Assembly: GCF_947036865.1 (NCBI RefSeq)
Contig: NZ_CAMQSF010000024.1
Location: 1-50,537 of the forward strand
From: an uncultured Caulobacter sp.
Lineage (GTDB): Bacteria; Pseudomonadota; Alphaproteobacteria; Caulobacterales; Caulobacteraceae
Direction: 5' to 3'
DNA: 50,537 bases
Position 1 is the first letter of the stretch. Every line of letters begins with the position of its first letter. This document shows, piece by piece, positions 12,226-21,700 of the stretch. The position numbers and the translations under genes are program-made. The notes beneath the pieces are model-generated. The model saw nothing but the letters and a program-made list of their open reading frames with translations, searched no databases and was not told the origin of the DNA.

Positions 12226-13299
12226 ATGCGCCTGCCTCCGTTGAAGCCCGACTCCGACCAGATGCTGCATCTCGACGCCCTGCGGATCGTCGGGGCGCTG
12301 ATGATCGTGGTGTTCCACTTCAACCGGTTCCTCAATCTGGACGGCCGCTGGCAGGCGGCGGACGACACGATCAAGAACTTCAGCCTGATCGTGGACCTGT
12401 TCTTCCTGATCTCCGGCTATGTGATGGCCGCGGTCTATACCGGCCGGCTGACCACCCTCGCCCGGTACGGGGACTTTCTGAGGAAGCGGGTCGCGCGGCT
12501 GGGGCCGCTGCACTGGGCGACGCTGCTGGTGTTCGTCGTCATCGCCGCCCTGGGCTGGGCCGGGGTGATCAACGAGCGCGACCCGTCGCGCTACGACGTG
12601 AGCTGCATCCCGCAGAACCTGCTGTTCGTCCACGCCTGGGGAACCTGCAAGGCCCAGACCTGGAACTTCGTCAGCTGGGCGATCAGCGCCGAAATGGGCC
12701 TCTATATCGCCCTGCCCGTGCTGTTCTGGATCGCCGGCAAGGGCCCCTGGGCCACCGCCGCCGTCGCGGTCGGGAGTCTGGCCCTGCTGCTGTGGGCCTC
12801 GCGCGCCGGCGAGACCTTCTCGCAGTGGACCTACGACTTCGGCGTCGCCCGCGCGGTCCCGGGGTTCGTGCTGGGCCTGTGGGCGTTCCAGGTCAGGGAC
12901 CAGCTGGCCAAGCTGCCCCTGGGGCGCCTCGTCATGTGGGCGCTGCTGGCGGCGTTCGTGGTCGCCGGCGTGTTCCACGCCTCGCGCACGAGCCTGCTCC
13001 TGGTGATCTACGCGGTGGGCCTGGCCGCCGTGGCCGCCGACGCGCGGGGCGTCCAGGGCGGCGTCAGCCGGGCCCTGGCCCCGTGGGCGCAACTCAGCTT
13101 CAGCCTCTACCTGCTGCATCCGATCGCGCTGAAGATCGCGCTGAACTGGGTCGGCTTCGGAGCCTGGCGGCTGAACGGCGACGCCATGCGGCTGTGGTGC
13201 CTGTTGTGGCTGATCCTGCTGATCCCGATCGCCTACGGCTCGCTGGTCGCCTTCGAGCGGCCCGCGCGCGACGCCCTGGCCAAGCTGGGCAAGCGATAG
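12226..13299 (+). CDS. Membrane acyltransferase 3 family protein
   Basis: 357 aa with about ten hydrophobic segments. The opening (LDALRIVGALMIVVFHFNRF, about residues 18-37) carries the R/H pattern typical of OafA/YrhL-like acyltransferases, and DLFFLISGYVMA (about 60-71) is the second family hallmark. Known members move acetyl or other acyl groups across the inner membrane onto O-antigen, peptidoglycan or glycolipids; the acceptor here cannot be read from sequence. The start at 12226 (MRLPPLKPDS) is 60 nt after sdaA; a start at MLHLDALR is also possible. It is convergent with the tricorn-like protease. Confidence 0.9.
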   Translation: MRLPPLKPDSDQMLHLDALRIVGALMIVVFHFNRFLNLDGRWQAADDTIKNFSLIVDLFFLISGYVMAAVYTGRLTTLARYGDFLRKRVARLGPLHWATLLVFVVIAALGWAGVINERDPSRYDVSCIPQNLLFVHAWGTCKAQTWNFVSWAISAEMGLYIALPVLFWIAGKGPWATAAVAVGSLALLLWASRAGETFSQWTYDFGVARAVPGFVLGLWAFQVRDQLAKLPLGRLVMWALLAAFVVAGVFHASRTSLLLVIYAVGLAAVAADARGVQGGVSRALAPWAQLSFSLYLLHPIALKIALNWVGFGAWRLNGDAMRLWCLLWLILLIPIAYGSLVAFERPARDALAKLGKR

Positions 13300-13360
13300 G
13301 CCCGCGCCACCCCGCCTCGAATCGCCGCACGGCGGCGGCGATCCGGGCGGACCTTGGCGA

Positions 13361-16300
13361 TCACTTGCCCAGCAGCGCCTTCACGGCGGCGTCGAGCTGG
13401 GCGTCGGTCCCGGCCAGGGTCTCGCCCAGCGGCCGCTCGACATCGATGTCCACCGGACGCGGATGGCCTTCCATGTTCTGGCCGCGCAGGTCTTCGATGC
13501 GGGTGGACGGCAGGCGCACCGACGAGCCGTCCAGCAGCTGGCGACCGCCGGTGAAGATGATCCAGCCGGCAGTCGGCTTGCCGACCACCTTGCCCAGGCC
13601 CAGGGCGCGATAGCCCTCGGTGAAGTCCTCGGCGTCGGACAGCGACGACTCGTTGGTGACCAGCACCGTCGGCAGGCCCAGGGCCCGCTGACCCAGCGCC
13701 TGGCGGCTGGGCGTCGGGAACCGGTCGCGCGGCGTCATCATCAGGTAGTTGCGGCGGGCGAACACGTCGATCACCCGGCCGTTGACATAGCCGCCGTTGT
13801 TGTTGCGGACGTCGACGACCACGCCCTCCTTGCCCTGGTTCTGGGCGTCTAGGTCGATATAGAGCTGGTCCAGCGCGCCGTCCGACATGTCGGCGATGTG
13901 GACATAGCCCAGCCGCCCGCCGCTGATCTTATCGACATAGGCCCGGCGGCCGTTGACCCACTGGCGATAGACAAGGCCCGAGGCCGTGGCGGTCGTCACT
14001 GGCCGCACCACCGCCTCGCGCCGCTTGCCCGCCGCGTCGGCGATGGTCAGCACGGTGCGCTTGCCCGCCTGGCCGCGCAGCAGGCGGTCCAGGTTGACGC
14101 CGGGGCTCAGCGTCTCGCCATTGAGCGCGACCAGGGTCTCGCCCGGCTTGATGCTGCCTTCCAGCGCCGCGGGACCGAGGGCGATCACCTCGCGGATGAC
14201 CAGGCCCTTGCCCGCCTCATAGGCCTCGCGGTCGAAGCGCAGGCCCAGATTGGCCGCGCGCGGGGCCATGGCCGACGGCTCGGGCTGCTTGCTGATGCCC
14301 GAGTGCGAGGCGTCCAGCTCGCCGATCAGGAGGTTGATGTCGCGGCGCAGCTCGTCGCCCGTGCGGACGCCGGCGATATAGGGCTCCCACTTCCGGCGTA
14401 GGGCCTCCCAGTCCTTGCCGTGGAACTTGGCGTCGTAGAAGCCGCGGTTCAGCACGCCCCAGGCCTGTTCGAAGACCACGGTCTTCTCGACGTCGAAATC
14501 GACGTCCAGCTCGGCGTTGACCGCCAGCGGCTTGGGCTTGGGCTGGTCGATCGGCGTCGAGACGATCGAACCGCCCTCCAGGAAGTAGACCTCCTTGCTG
14601 TCCGGGGTGAAGGCCAGCGCGGTCTTGGACTTGCGGCTGGCGGTCAGCTGCACCGGGCTGGGCGGCTCCTTGGCCAGTTCGTCCAGGCTGTAGGCGTAGT
14701 AGTTGGTCTGGCCGGCGTTGCGGGCCCTGAACACCAGGGTCTTGCCGTCGGGGCTGATCACCGGATCGCTGGCGTCCAGGCCCAGCGGCAGGAAGGTCGC
14801 GCGCTCGCGCAGCCCCTCGAAGACGATCCGCACCGGCTCGACCTTCTTCTTGGCGCCCGCCGGCCTGTCGGCGGCCGCGACCGGCTTGGCCGGGGTCTCG
14901 GCGGCCTTGGGTTCAGGCTTGGGATCGCTTTTCGGATCGCTCTTCGGGTCGTTGGGGGACTTGTCCGGCGTCTCGGCCGGCTTGAAGAGGTCGCGGAACG
15001 TGTCCTCGCGGTACTTGGGCACGTTGGGCAGCAGGTCGACGCGCAGGATGCGGGCGTCCTCGCTGCGCTGGGCCATGTCGACCAGCAGGTACTTGCCGTC
15101 CGGCGACCAGGCCGTCCTGCCGACCTCGCCATTGGCCAGGAAGGTCACCGGCCGGGCCGGGCCGCCCTCGATCGGTACGACATGGACGTTGTCGAAGGCC
15201 TTGTGGTCGGTGATCGTGAAGGCCAGCCAGCGATTGTCCGGCGACCAGGTGATCGGGGTCTCCTCATAGCCGCCCAGGGCGCCAGTATAGAGCACGCGAT
15301 CGCTGGCGACCTTGCCGGCCGGGTCGAAGGCGATGACCCGCAGCTCCTTGCCGTCGCGGACATAGGCCAGGCTCTTGCCGTCGGGCGAGAAGACCGGCGC
15401 GGTGCTGCGCGCCGCGCCCGTGGTCAGGGCCGTCTCCTGGGCGCTGGCGAAGTCGTAGGCGTAGAGATTGGCCGCCCGGTCGCGCTCGGAGACATAGACG
15501 ACGCGCTTGCTGTCCGGCGACCAGGTCGGATCGTGCTCGACGATCGGCGTGCGGGTCACGCGCTGGGCCGCGCCGCCATCCTTGCTCGAGGCCGCGAACA
15601 CCTCGCCGTGCGCGACGATCGCCACCTTCTTGCCGTCGCCCGACAGGGCCAGGTCGTCGAAGCTGGTCTCGTTCCTGTGCTCCTCGCCCGCCGCCGCCGG
15701 GGCGCCGTGCAGCGCGATCGGCACCTTGGTCGCCTTGCCGGTGGCGGTATCGAGCGACCAGATCGAAAAGTCGCGCTCGAAGACGATCGTCTTGCCGTCA
15801 TAGCCGATGGTCGGCCACAGCACGCGGCCGTCGGTGAAGCCGGTCACCTTCTTGGGCTGGCCGCCCAGCGGCAGCCTCCACAGGTTCTCGGTCCCGCCCT
15901 CGTTGCTCATGTACCAAAGCGCCTTGCCGTCGGCGGTCCACATCGGCCAGGCGTGCTTGGCGCCGCCGGGCAGCAGCTTCTTGTAGTCGCCGCCGTCGAT
16001 CGGCTTCAGCCACAGCTCGGTTTCGTCGATATGGGCGCCGCCGTTGCGCCACCACTGGGAGCTCGACAGGCCCCGGGCCATCAGGGCGATCGACTTGCCG
16101 TCCGGCGAGGGCGCGGCCTGGAACTCGGCCAGGAACTGCTCGCGGCTGACCTCCAGCGGCGTGCCGCCCGAGGCCGCGACCCGGAAGATGTCGCCCTGCC
16201 GGCCGACGTCGTTGACGCCGGAGGTGAAGTAGACCCACTTTCCGTCGCGCGACCAGCCGTCCAGGGCCTCGGCGTTGTCGCCATAGGTCAGGCGGCGCAC

Positions 16301-16642
16301 CTCGCCGGTGGCCAGGGTCAGGATATAGATGTTGGCCATGCCCGAACGGGTCGAGACGAAGGCCAGCGACTTGCCGTCGGGCGAATAGAGCGGCCGCGAC
16401 TCCGTGGCCGGGTCGGTGACCAGGAGGCGCGCCTGGCCGCCGGCGGCCGGGACGGTCCACAGATCGCCGCCCGAGGCGAAGGCGATCTCGCTTCCGTCCG
16501 GCGACAGGGACGGCTCGGCGAAGGACGGGATCGCCTGGGTGGCGGCCGCGCTCGCTTGAGAGACCATCAAGGTGGAAGAAAGGGCCGCGCTCAACGCGAC
16601 CGCCGACACGGCGCCGACCAGCGCCTTGATCCTGAAACCCAT
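13361..16642 (-). CDS. Tricorn-like S41 protease with beta-propeller
   Basis: 1093 aa. Signal peptide 1-33 (cleavage near SQASA-A). The N-terminal half is a WD40/PD40-like beta-propeller in which SPDG/SPDxR blades recur (for example LSPDGSEIAFAS, YSPDGKSLAFVS, WSPDSKRVVYVS). A low-complexity linker rich in Pro, Lys and Asp lies at about 560-605. More propeller blades follow, then a tricorn core helical part, a PDZ-like segment (GLVIREV...LNGETLSPG) and the S41 catalytic domain with Ser1002 in SLSDAEDF. Known tricorn proteins degrade peptides delivered through the propeller. The signal peptide places this one in the periplasm, unlike archaeal Tricorn. ATG at 16642. Confidence 0.94.
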   Translation of the reverse strand: MGFRIKALVGAVSAVALSAALSSTLMVSQASAAATQAIPSFAEPSLSPDGSEIAFASGGDLWTVPAAGGQARLLVTDPATESRPLYSPDGKSLAFVSTRSGMANIYILTLATGEVRRLTYGDNAEALDGWSRDGKWVYFTSGVNDVGRQGDIFRVAASGGTPLEVSREQFLAEFQAAPSPDGKSIALMARGLSSSQWWRNGGAHIDETELWLKPIDGGDYKKLLPGGAKHAWPMWTADGKALWYMSNEGGTENLWRLPLGGQPKKVTGFTDGRVLWPTIGYDGKTIVFERDFSIWSLDTATGKATKVPIALHGAPAAAGEEHRNETSFDDLALSGDGKKVAIVAHGEVFAASSKDGGAAQRVTRTPIVEHDPTWSPDSKRVVYVSERDRAANLYAYDFASAQETALTTGAARSTAPVFSPDGKSLAYVRDGKELRVIAFDPAGKVASDRVLYTGALGGYEETPITWSPDNRWLAFTITDHKAFDNVHVVPIEGGPARPVTFLANGEVGRTAWSPDGKYLLVDMAQRSEDARILRVDLLPNVPKYREDTFRDLFKPAETPDKSPNDPKSDPKSDPKPEPKAAETPAKPVAAADRPAGAKKKVEPVRIVFEGLRERATFLPLGLDASDPVISPDGKTLVFRARNAGQTNYYAYSLDELAKEPPSPVQLTASRKSKTALAFTPDSKEVYFLEGGSIVSTPIDQPKPKPLAVNAELDVDFDVEKTVVFEQAWGVLNRGFYDAKFHGKDWEALRRKWEPYIAGVRTGDELRRDINLLIGELDASHSGISKQPEPSAMAPRAANLGLRFDREAYEAGKGLVIREVIALGPAALEGSIKPGETLVALNGETLSPGVNLDRLLRGQAGKRTVLTIADAAGKRREAVVRPVTTATASGLVYRQWVNGRRAYVDKISGGRLGYVHIADMSDGALDQLYIDLDAQNQGKEGVVVDVRNNNGGYVNGRVIDVFARRNYLMMTPRDRFPTPSRQALGQRALGLPTVLVTNESSLSDAEDFTEGYRALGLGKVVGKPTAGWIIFTGGRQLLDGSSVRLPSTRIEDLRGQNMEGHPRPVDIDVERPLGETLAGTDAQLDAAVKALLGK

Positions 16643-16769
16643 GGAACGCCCCTCGCTCCGGAAACTCCGAACTCGGACTTGCTAGCACGAGGTTCGGGCC
16701 CGCCAAGCGTGAACAAAGGTTCATGCTAGCCCATTTTTTCAGGGCTCAGACGGGGTTGAGCTCCCGTTT

Positions 16770-16887
16770 TCCCCGGCGAATGCCGGGGCCCAGATTCATC
16801 CGGAGCGGCTGCGGATGATCCGAGATGCGCCTCCACCGCTCCGAAGACGGTTGCGGGCTCGATCTGGACCCCGGCGTTCGCCGGGGA
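16770..16887. repeat. Inverted repeat, CCCCGGCGAA family
   Basis: Arms at 16770-16793 and 16864-16887 (24 bp, two mismatches) each hold a local CCCCGGCG...CGCCGGGG palindrome. It fills much of the 269-nt gap upstream of the protease gene. A simpler hairpin of similar type is at 26678-26697. Confidence 0.75.
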
Positions 16888-16911
16888 GATCGGAATTGCG
16901 GAGACGGGGTC

Positions 16912-18027
16912 CTAATCCAGCAAACGCCCCGCCACGGCCTCGCCGATCGCCAACGAACTGGTCAGGCCCGGGCTCTCGATGCCGAACAGCGCCATCAGGC
17001 CGGCAAGCCCATGATCCTCGACCCCGCGCAGCTGGAAGTCGGGCTGCGGCTCGTCGGGGCCGTGCAGCTTGGGCCGCACGCCGGCGTAGTCGGGCGCCAG
17101 CGCGCCGTCGGGCAGGCCGGGCCAGAACTTGCGGATATAGGCGGCGAACGCCTCGGCCCGCGCCGGATCGACCGAATAGTCCGGCGCCGGCACGTATTCG
17201 AGGTCCGGCCCGAACACCGCCTGGCCGCCCAGGTCGTTGCGGTAGTGGGTGCCCAGCGCCCCGTGGATCGGCGGCGGATAGATCAGCCGCTGGAACGGCG
17301 CCTTGCCCGTCAGCCGGAAATAGACGCCCTTGCCGTAATGGGCCTTGGGGATCCGATCGGCGGGATAACCCTCGATCCGCGCCGCGATCACCTGGGCCGA
17401 CAGGCCCGGCGCGGTGACCAACAGGAGGCAGGTCAGGCGGGTCGGGTCCGCGCCGCCGGCCCGGACGACAAAGCCGCCGCCGGCGATCGGCTCGGCGCCC
17501 TCGAACGGGGTCGAGACGACCACCGCCCCGCCGGCGGCCTCGATCTCGCCTCGCAGGGCCAGCATGTAGTCGTGGCTGGCGAAGACGCCGCTTTCCGGCG
17601 ACAGCAGCGCCGCGTGGGCGTTGAGGCCGGGCTCCAGGGCGCGGGCCTGTTCGCCGGTCAGCCGTTCCATGCCCTCGACATCGTTGGCCAGGGCCTGGTC
17701 CCAGATCGCGTCGAGGCGGGCGATCTCGTCCTCGCTGGTGGCCACCACCAGCTTGCCGCACTTCTTGTAGGCGACCTTGTGGGCGTCGCAGAACGCGTAG
17801 AGCGACCGCCGCCCCTCGACGCACAGCCGCGCCTTCAGCGAGCCGGTCGGATAGTAGAGCCCGCCGTGGACCACCTCGGAATTGCGCGACGAGACGCCCT
17901 GGCCGATGTGGCCCTGCTCTTCCAGCACCGCGACGACCAGTCCGCGCTTGGCCAGGGCGTAGCCGCACGCCAGGCCCACGGCCCCCGCGCCCACCACGAC
18001 GGCGTCGAAATCGAAGTCCTGGGTCAT
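16912..18027 (-). CDS. FAD-dependent oxidoreductase, L-2-hydroxyglutarate oxidase type
   Basis: 371 aa. N-terminal Rossmann fold DAVVVGAGAVGLACGYALA (8-26), then SSRNSEVVHGGLYYP (about 46-60), the hallmark of the L-2-hydroxyglutarate dehydrogenase branch of the DAO family. The C-terminal FAD contact is GIESPGLTSSLAIGEAVA. The expected reaction is oxidation of L-2-hydroxyglutarate to 2-oxoglutarate, a metabolite-repair step; other 2-hydroxy acids are possible. The ATG at 18027 overlaps the toxin stop codon (ATGA), so the gene is translationally tied to the toxin-antitoxin pair, an unusual arrangement. Confidence 0.9.
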   Translation of the reverse strand: MTQDFDFDAVVVGAGAVGLACGYALAKRGLVVAVLEEQGHIGQGVSSRNSEVVHGGLYYPTGSLKARLCVEGRRSLYAFCDAHKVAYKKCGKLVVATSEDEIARLDAIWDQALANDVEGMERLTGEQARALEPGLNAHAALLSPESGVFASHDYMLALRGEIEAAGGAVVVSTPFEGAEPIAGGGFVVRAGGADPTRLTCLLLVTAPGLSAQVIAARIEGYPADRIPKAHYGKGVYFRLTGKAPFQRLIYPPPIHGALGTHYRNDLGGQAVFGPDLEYVPAPDYSVDPARAEAFAAYIRKFWPGLPDGALAPDYAGVRPKLHGPDEPQPDFQLRGVEDHGLAGLMALFGIESPGLTSSLAIGEAVAGRLLD

Positions 18028-18311
18028 GCGATATGCTTCGGCAGGCGCGCGGAATGAACAACCCGCTCGATGAAAACGTGCTCGCCGGAAACGCGGTAAA
18101 GGACAAGATAGGGTCGTACGGCGAGCGCCCGGATATCGGCGCCGTAGACCGGATATAGAGCCCCCATCTCAGGGTGCTCCCGCAGCGCACTGGCGCGCTC
18201 AATCAGACGGTTCACCATTTTGCGCGCGGCGAATGGTCGGTCCGCGGCGATCCAGGCGCCGATATCGACAAGATCAAGTTCCGCGCGACGCGAGAACCGA
18301 AGGCGGCTCAA
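18024..18311 (-). CDS. RelE/ParE-family toxin
   Basis: 95 aa. The fold pattern is typical of ParE: FSRRAELDLVDIGAWIA (helical hairpin), ERASALREHPEMG, then strands IRALAVRPYLVLYRVSGEHVFIERVVHSAR. The ALAVRPYLVLYRV strand and the VVHSAR end are family hallmarks. ParE toxins poison DNA gyrase and RelE toxins cut mRNA; the sequence favours ParE. Translation starts at TTG (18311), overlapping the antitoxin stop as TTGA. Its own stop overlaps the ATG of the oxidoreductase. Confidence 0.88.
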   Translation of the reverse strand: MSRLRFSRRAELDLVDIGAWIAADRPFAARKMVNRLIERASALREHPEMGALYPVYGADIRALAVRPYLVLYRVSGEHVFIERVVHSARLPKHIA

Positions 18312-18583
18312 TCCTCCGCCTCGCCGAACCGTTGACGAAGTCGGGCGAAGACGATTTCGGCGTCTTCGTAGTCATCCTCGGCGATCGACTTCTCGATCGA
18401 AAGACGGATAGCCTCGACATCGTCGGTCACGCCGAACTCAAGCCTGTCCGCGAAAGCACAGGCAGCGACGAACACCGCTTCACCAATGCTTTCAACAACG
18501 CCTTCGTCGACCGCTGGCTGAAAGCGCTCGGCAAGCGAGGGCGGAATGTAATGCCTGTCAGGGGGTCGAACCGGCTTGTTCAT
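18308..18583 (-). CDS. Antitoxin partner of the ParE-like toxin
   Basis: 91 aa, acidic toward the C-terminus (EKSIAEDDYEDAEIVFARLRQRFGEAED), the disordered toxin-wrapping tail usual in such antitoxins. The N-terminal part (MNKPVRPPDRHYIPPSLAERF) does not show a textbook ribbon-helix-helix, so the DNA-binding class is not certain. It precedes the toxin and overlaps it by 4 nt. Autorepression of the promoter upstream of 18583 is expected by analogy. The name ParD-like is by position as much as by sequence. Confidence 0.78.
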   Translation of the reverse strand: MNKPVRPPDRHYIPPSLAERFQPAVDEGVVESIGEAVFVAACAFADRLEFGVTDDVEAIRLSIEKSIAEDDYEDAEIVFARLRQRFGEAED

Positions 18584-18723
18584 GGCGGGAAGCCTACCAT
18601 GAACCCGCCGCCGCGCCAGACGCCTTGCGTCTAGCAGGGCGCGCGACCGAGCTCCCCCGTGAAGAAGGCGGTACGGTGGGGGTGGCGCGGCGGTGGACGC
18701 CGAGCGCGGCCCCGCCTCGGCAG

Positions 18724-18765
18724 GTCACCCCCATCCCCGGCCCTTCCCCATCGAGGGGGAAGGGG
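18724..18765. repeat. Partial GC-rich repeat with CCTTCCCC...GGGGAAGG stem
   Basis: TCACCCCCATCCCCGGCCC followed by a CTTCCCCATCGAGGGGGAAG stem. The same sequence in both orientations makes up the larger element at 49128-49247. It sits in the 194-nt gap between the antitoxin start and the end of the oxidoreductase gene; nothing else is seen in that gap. Confidence 0.65.
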
Positions 18766-18777
18766 CGCGCGCCTCGC

Positions 18778-21700
18778 CTAGCCGCCCCACCGTTCCCACA
18801 GCTTCGCCTCGGCCGCCTTGGCGACCTTGACCGAGGCGTCCTTGACGTGGCCGAAGCCGCGGATCTGTTGCGGGATCTCGGCGATCTTCACCGCCAGCGG
18901 CAGGCTTTCCGGCGAGAGGCCAGCGGCCAGCCGGTCCAGCGCCACCTCGTAGGACGCGATCAGGCCGCGCTCCATTTTCCGCTCCTCGGTGTGGCCGAAG
19001 ATATCGAGCGCCCCGCCGCGCAGGCCCTTCATCCTGGCCATCAGCGGGAAGGCCAGATCCAGCATCCAGCCGCCGAAGGCGATCTTCTTAGGCTTGCCGT
19101 CGGGGGTCTTGGGGGCCAGCAGCGGCGGCGCCAGCCAGACCTTGGCCTTGCCGCCCTTGAAGGTCCCCGCCAGCTCGGCCGCGAAACGGCCGTCCGTATA
19201 CAGACGGGCGACCTCGTACTCGTCCTTATAGGCCATCAGCTTGTACAGATTGACCGCCGCCGCGCGGGTCAGCGGCAGGGCGCTGTCCGCGCCGGACACC
19301 GCCGCCTCGGCGTTCCGGACCTTGGCCACCTTGTCGGCGTAGCGCTGGGCGTAGGCGGCGTTCTGATAGGCCGTCAGCTCGCGGACCCGATGCGCGATCA
19401 GATCGTCCAGCGGCAGGGTCTCGGGCGTGGCGACCTCGTTTTCCTTGACCGCGATCGAGGCCGGATCGTGCGCCACGCGGCGGCCCAGCTCGAAGGCCTG
19501 CAGGTTGGCCTCGGCGTCGACGCCGTTCAGCTTGATGGCCCGGTAGAGCGCGCGGCTGGAGACCGGGATCACCCCGCGCTGCCAGGCGAAGCCCACCATG
19601 ATCATGTTGGCGTAGATGGCGTCGCCGAACTCGGTCTCGGCCAGGCGCTGGGCCGGACAGGCGTCGAAGGTGTTGGTGGCGCCCTTGACGCGGCGGGCCA
19701 TGGCCCCGCTGTCGAAGCGGATGTCGCGGCTGGTCACGAAGTCGGCGGTGGGAGCAAAATCGCTGTTGCCGAAGGCGCGCGTGCGGTCCTTGGCGTACAG
19801 CGACAGGCCTTCCGGCGAAGCGGCGACCAGCAGGTCGCAGGCGATCAGCACGTCGGCGCTGGCGGCCGGCACGCGGCCGCCGACGATGGTCTCCTCGGTC
19901 TCGCCGATCTTGACGTGGCTGAACACCGAGCCGCCCTTTTGGGCGAGACCCGTCATGTCGACGACGCTGCCGGCGCGGCCGTCGATATGGGCGGCCATGG
20001 CCAGGATCGAGGCCACGGTCGTGACGCCGGTGCCGCCGACGCCGGTGAACAGGATCTTCCGCACGCCGACCAGCGGCTCGAAGGTCGGCAGCGGCGTCGA
20101 CTCGGCGGTCAGGGCCGCCGGGGTCTTCTTGGCCTGGGCGCTCTCGGCGCCTTCCAGGGTGACGAACGACGGGCAGAAGCCCTCGACGCAGGAATAGTCC
20201 TGGTTACAGGACGACTGGTTGATCTTGCGCTTGCGGCCGAACTCGGTGGCCAGCGGCTCGACCGAGACGCAGTTGGACTTCACCGAGCAGTCGCCGCAGC
20301 CCTCGCAGACCAGCGGGTTGATGAAGACGCGCTGGGTGGCCTTGGGCATCGCGCCGCGCTTGCGGCGGCGGCGCTTTTCGGTGGCGCAGGTCTGGTCGTA
20401 CAGCAGCACCGTGGTCCCGGGCGTATCGCGCAGCATCTCCTGCACGCGCATCAGGTCCGAGCGCGGGAAGATCTCGACGCCGGGCGCGAGATCCGTGACG
20501 CCTTCGTAGCGCTTCAGGTCGTCGACGACGATGACGGTCTTCTTGACGCCCTCGGCCGCCAGCTGGCGGGTGATCTGGGCGGGGGTGAAGCCGCTCTCGG
20601 CCCGCTGGCCGCCGGTCATGGCGACCGCGTCGTTATAGAGCAGCTTGTAGGTGATGTTGGTCCCGGCCGCGACCGCGCCGCGAATGGCCAGCGAGCCCGA
20701 GTGGTTGTAGGTGCCGTCGCCCAGGTTCTGGAAGACGTGCTTTTCCGAGGTGAACGGCGCGGCGCCCACCCAGGTCAGACCCTCGCCGCCCATGTGGGTG
20801 TTGAGGTCGGTGTTCGGATCGTTGAACCCGGCCATGTAGTGGCAGCCGATGCCGGCCAGGGCGCGCGAGCCCTCCGGCAGCTTGGTCGAGCTGTTGTGCG
20901 GGCAGCCCGAGCAGAAGAACGGCTTGCGGGCCTGGTCGGCGGCCAGGCTGACGGCGGCGACGCCGGCGGCGCTGACGCGGTTCAGATACGCCTGGGCGCG
21001 CTCCATGTGCGGGCCGTCCGGCAGGCGGTCATAGATGGCCAGGGCGATTTCGGCCACCGACAGCGAGCCCAGCTCCGACAGCAGCGGCCCGCCCTTCTCG
21101 TCGGTCTTGCCGATCACGCGCGGCCGGGCCTGCGCCGGAAGATCATAGAGGGCCGCGCGGGCCTGGGGCTCGATCAGGGCGCGCTTGTGCTCGATGACCA
21201 TCAGGGTCTCGAGGCCGGCGGCGAAGGCGCGCAGGCCCAGCGGCTCCAGCGGCCAGGGCATGCCGACCTTGTAGATCGAGACGCCCAGGTCGGCCGCCTC
21301 CTGCAGGGTCATGCCCATGGCCGTGAAGGCCTCCAGCACGTCCTTATAGGCCTGGCCCTGGCAGACGATGCCCAGCCGCGCCTTGCCCACGCGGACGTGC
21401 GACGAGCCCAGCACCACCCGGTCGATCCCGTTGGCGCGGGCGAAGGCCAGGGCCGCCGGGAGCTTGTGGAGCCGCATCCGCCGCTCCTTCTCCATCGGCT
21501 GGTCCTTCTGGCGGATGCCCAGCCCGCCCGGCGGCATCGGGAACTCGGGGACCACGATCTGGTGGCGGTCCAGCGACACGTCGATGGTCACGCCGCTGTC
21601 CATGGTGTCGGCCAGGGCGATCATGCCGGTCCAGAGCCCCGAGAAGCGCGACAGCGAAATGCCCAGGATCCCGTAGTCCAGCACCTCCTGCACGTCGGCG

